DNA from: an uncultured Flavobacteriales bacterium | GTDB lineage: Bacteria > Bacteroidota > Bacteroidia > Flavobacteriales_G > Salibacteraceae | Direction of reading: 5' to 3' | NCBI GenBank assembly: GCA_905181855.1 | Contig: CAJIZE010000006.1 | Location: 45,066-109,065 of the forward strand | Length of the DNA stretch: 64,000 bases | In this document: positions 62,956-64,000 of the stretch, piece by piece | Numbering within the stretch: the stretch's first letter is position 1 | Layout: each line of letters starts with the position of its first letter | Position numbers and translations under genes: made by a program | The notes under the pieces: model-generated | What the model was told of the DNA's origin: nothing | The model's database searches: none | What the model saw: only the letters and a program-made list of their open reading frames with translations

Positions 62956-63648
62956 ATGCAAAAAATATTAGTTGTTACTGGAGCCAATAAAGGTATTGGA
63001 TTATCAATTACAAAAATAGCTCTTGAGAAATTTTTTAAAGTTGTGGCAATATCAAGATCAACCGATAATTTAGAACTATTAGAAAAAGAGTATCCAGATA
63101 CCTTACATATATGTAAGACGGATATCAATGCTGAAAATAGCTTATCAGTTATCGAAAACTTAATTAAGAAATTAAACATTAGAATAGATGTATTGATCAA
63201 CAATGCAGGACTATTAATCAATAAACCATTTGTTGAATTCAATTTTGAGTCAGCTGATCAAATTTTGAAAACTAATTTCCTTTCTCCAGCATTTCTAATT
63301 CAAAAACTGATTCCATTTATAAATACAAATGGTCACGTTATTAACATCGCCAGTATGGGTGGTTTTCAAGGTTCAACTAAATTTTCTGGGCTTTCTTTTT
63401 ACTCTGCAGCTAAAGGTGCTTTAGCAATTTTAACTGAATGTCTTGCTTTAGAGCTGAGTGATCAGTCAATCTATTGCAATGCATTAGCACTTGGAGCGGT
63501 CCAAACTGAAATGCTTAATGAGGCTTTTCCCGGTTATGAAGCTCCAGTCAGTTCAACTCAAATGGGTCAGTTTATATTTGATTTTGCAATCGCTGAAAAA
63601 AAGTATTTCAACGGAAAAGTCCTCCCTGTATCGCTTTCAACGCCATGA
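62956..63648 (+). CDS. SDR family oxidoreductase
   Basis: 230-aa classical short-chain dehydrogenase/reductase. It has the cofactor loop TGANKGIGLS (about 8-17), an Arg after strand 2 (AISRST), which favours NADPH, and the structural NNAG at about 85-88. The catalytic Ser lies in NIASMGG, and Tyr/Lys in YSAAK (about 155-159). The chain is shorter than the usual 250 aa, with a brief C-terminal part. The substrate is unknown. It is divergent from the barrel-protein gene with 3 nt between start codons. Confidence 0.88.
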   Translation: MQKILVVTGANKGIGLSITKIALEKFFKVVAISRSTDNLELLEKEYPDTLHICKTDINAENSLSVIENLIKKLNIRIDVLINNAGLLINKPFVEFNFESADQILKTNFLSPAFLIQKLIPFINTNGHVINIASMGGFQGSTKFSGLSFYSAAKGALAILTECLALELSDQSIYCNALALGAVQTEMLNEAFPGYEAPVSSTQMGQFIFDFAIAEKKYFNGKVLPVSLSTP

Positions 63649-63680
63649 AGTATTAATTATTTAATAAAAGTAGAGCATGT

Positions 63681-63711
63681 CTTGTATGCGTGAACTATAA
63701 TTCTATATTTG
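63681..63711 (+). promoter_or_regulatory. Promoter P1 (CTTG-N19-TATATTTG)
   Basis: An exact -7 element TATATTTG (63704-63711) is preceded at exactly 19 nt by CTTG (63681-63684), close to the -33 consensus TTTG. It is the best full promoter match in the window. Its leader carries GTTCTTTGA at 63731-63739, like the box seen before 16S rRNA in Bacteroidota as I recall. Confidence 0.65.
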
Positions 63712-63754
63712 CATCCGCTTTACAAGAAACGTTCTTTGATAGCAAAAGCAAGAA

Positions 63755-63805
63755 AAAAAAGGCTTAATAAAATTAATTCTAAATTTATTTTATTAAGCCT
63801 TTTTT
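63755..63805. terminator. 19-bp perfect hairpin with A and T flanks
   Basis: Bases 63755-63773 pair perfectly with 63787-63805 around a 13-nt loop. The stem is AAAAAAGGCTTAATAAAAT-type, so its outer ends supply a T run on either strand. It is a strong bidirectional terminator shape, but it stands 44 nt downstream of promoter P1 and would stop or attenuate P1 transcripts, as well as serve the SDR gene. Confidence 0.75.
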
Positions 63806-63821
63806 AAGTAAACTTTTAGTT

Positions 63822-63829
63822 TACATTTG
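63822..63829 (+). promoter_or_regulatory. -7 element P2 (TACATTTG)
   Basis: Exact TAnnTTTG followed by CACTCGC. The expected -33 region falls in the T-rich right arm of the hairpin (TTTT), a poor but possible -33. Confidence 0.5.
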
Positions 63830-63901
63830 CACTCGCAAAAAACAAATGAATTTTTTACTTTTTTACAGTTAAAATAAAGTTTGAAAAAACATCAAATAAT
63901 A

Positions 63902-63932
63902 TTAGGCTGAGGTAAAAACAAGTTTAAATTTG
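63902..63932 (+). promoter_or_regulatory. Promoter P3 (TTAG-N19-TAAATTTG)
   Basis: Exact -7 element TAAATTTG (63925-63932), with TTAG at the 19-nt spacing upstream. It is followed by CACTCCCG, nearly repeating the sequence after P2. Three promoter elements in tandem usually mark a stable-RNA or ribosomal gene, presumably just beyond the window. Confidence 0.55.
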
Positions 63933-64000
63933 CACTCCCGTTTAAAACGAGGAAAAATCAGAAACCAAAAACAGTGGATGAGACCACTTAAAAACACACT

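Noticed and set aside
1..64000. CRISPR arrays, tRNA genes, riboswitches and insertion sequences
   Set aside because: Reading both strands showed no regularly spaced repeats, no tRNA-like T-arm with matching acceptor, no recognisable aptamer and no transposase; small or divergent examples could have been missed.

Overview
This is an AT-rich chromosomal window from a member of the Bacteroidota, most likely the Flavobacteriales or a close relative. Phylum signs are the TAnnTTTG -7 promoter element in front of many genes, three secreted proteins ending in a type A (YPNP...) type IX secretion sorting domain, a TonB-dependent receptor with an N-terminal carboxypeptidase-regulatory domain, and typical Bacteroidota families (DUF5683, DUF3276/PUR, DUF5606, GWxTD, HU-CCDC81/SPOR, YtxJ). 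I see no tRNA, rRNA, CRISPR array, prophage or intact insertion sequence. Genus cannot be read from the sequence alone.

Layout. 1-2.2 kb: parA-parB-DUF5683 on the minus strand. 2.5-9.2 kb: a PUR-like protein, a membrane/TPR protein, a PKD lipoprotein and a TonB-dependent receptor. 9.3-10.8 kb: a FRG-domain gene that abuts the decayed 3' part of an OmpA-family gene. 10.8-18.2 kb: holA, an HsdR_N-like nuclease-fold protein, two T9SS-exported proteins, DUF5606 and an M3 oligopeptidase. 18.2-26.1 kb: murB, mltF, crcB, PAP2, obg, adk, hpt and purK. 26.4-29.8 kb: the fused mutase IcmF, with the Phe/Gln active-site pair of isobutyryl-CoA mutases. 30-36.6 kb: an MFS transporter, a secreted-protein remnant, a HAD protein, PlsC, a thioesterase, an HU/SPOR protein, a YihY-type membrane protein and DUF1883.

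36.6-39.3 kb: PspC, then a gene graveyard (truncated sugar-nucleotide epimerase and broken diacylglycerol kinase), then purE. 39.3-46.6 kb: a compact minus-strand run of BNR protein, rlmB, GWxTD lipoprotein, rmuC, BamA/TamA-like protein and ung. 46.7-53.2 kb: a tiny lipoprotein, YtxJ, an outer-membrane protein, lipA, a large BNR T9SS protein and gapA. 53.2-60.1 kb: an M1 peptidase, fadD, a CAP protein and an amidohydrolase-like lipoprotein that lacks expected metal ligands. 60.2-63.6 kb: purL, a small barrel protein and an SDR. 63.65-64 kb: tandem promoter elements around a 19-bp perfect hairpin, probably leading into a strongly expressed gene beyond the edge.

The gene set is mostly housekeeping: purine synthesis and salvage (purK, purE, purL, hpt, adk), wall metabolism (murB, mltF), chromosome partition, replication and repair (parAB, holA, rmuC, ung), and acyl-CoA metabolism (fadD, icmF, plsC). 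I did not find a convincing novel multi-gene system. The points most worth following are a group of genes whose -7 element sits 2-6 nt before the start codon (possible leaderless mRNAs), very tight convergent gene ends, the degenerate amidohydrolase, the FRG gene beside a wrecked ompA gene, and the promoter/hairpin array at the right edge.
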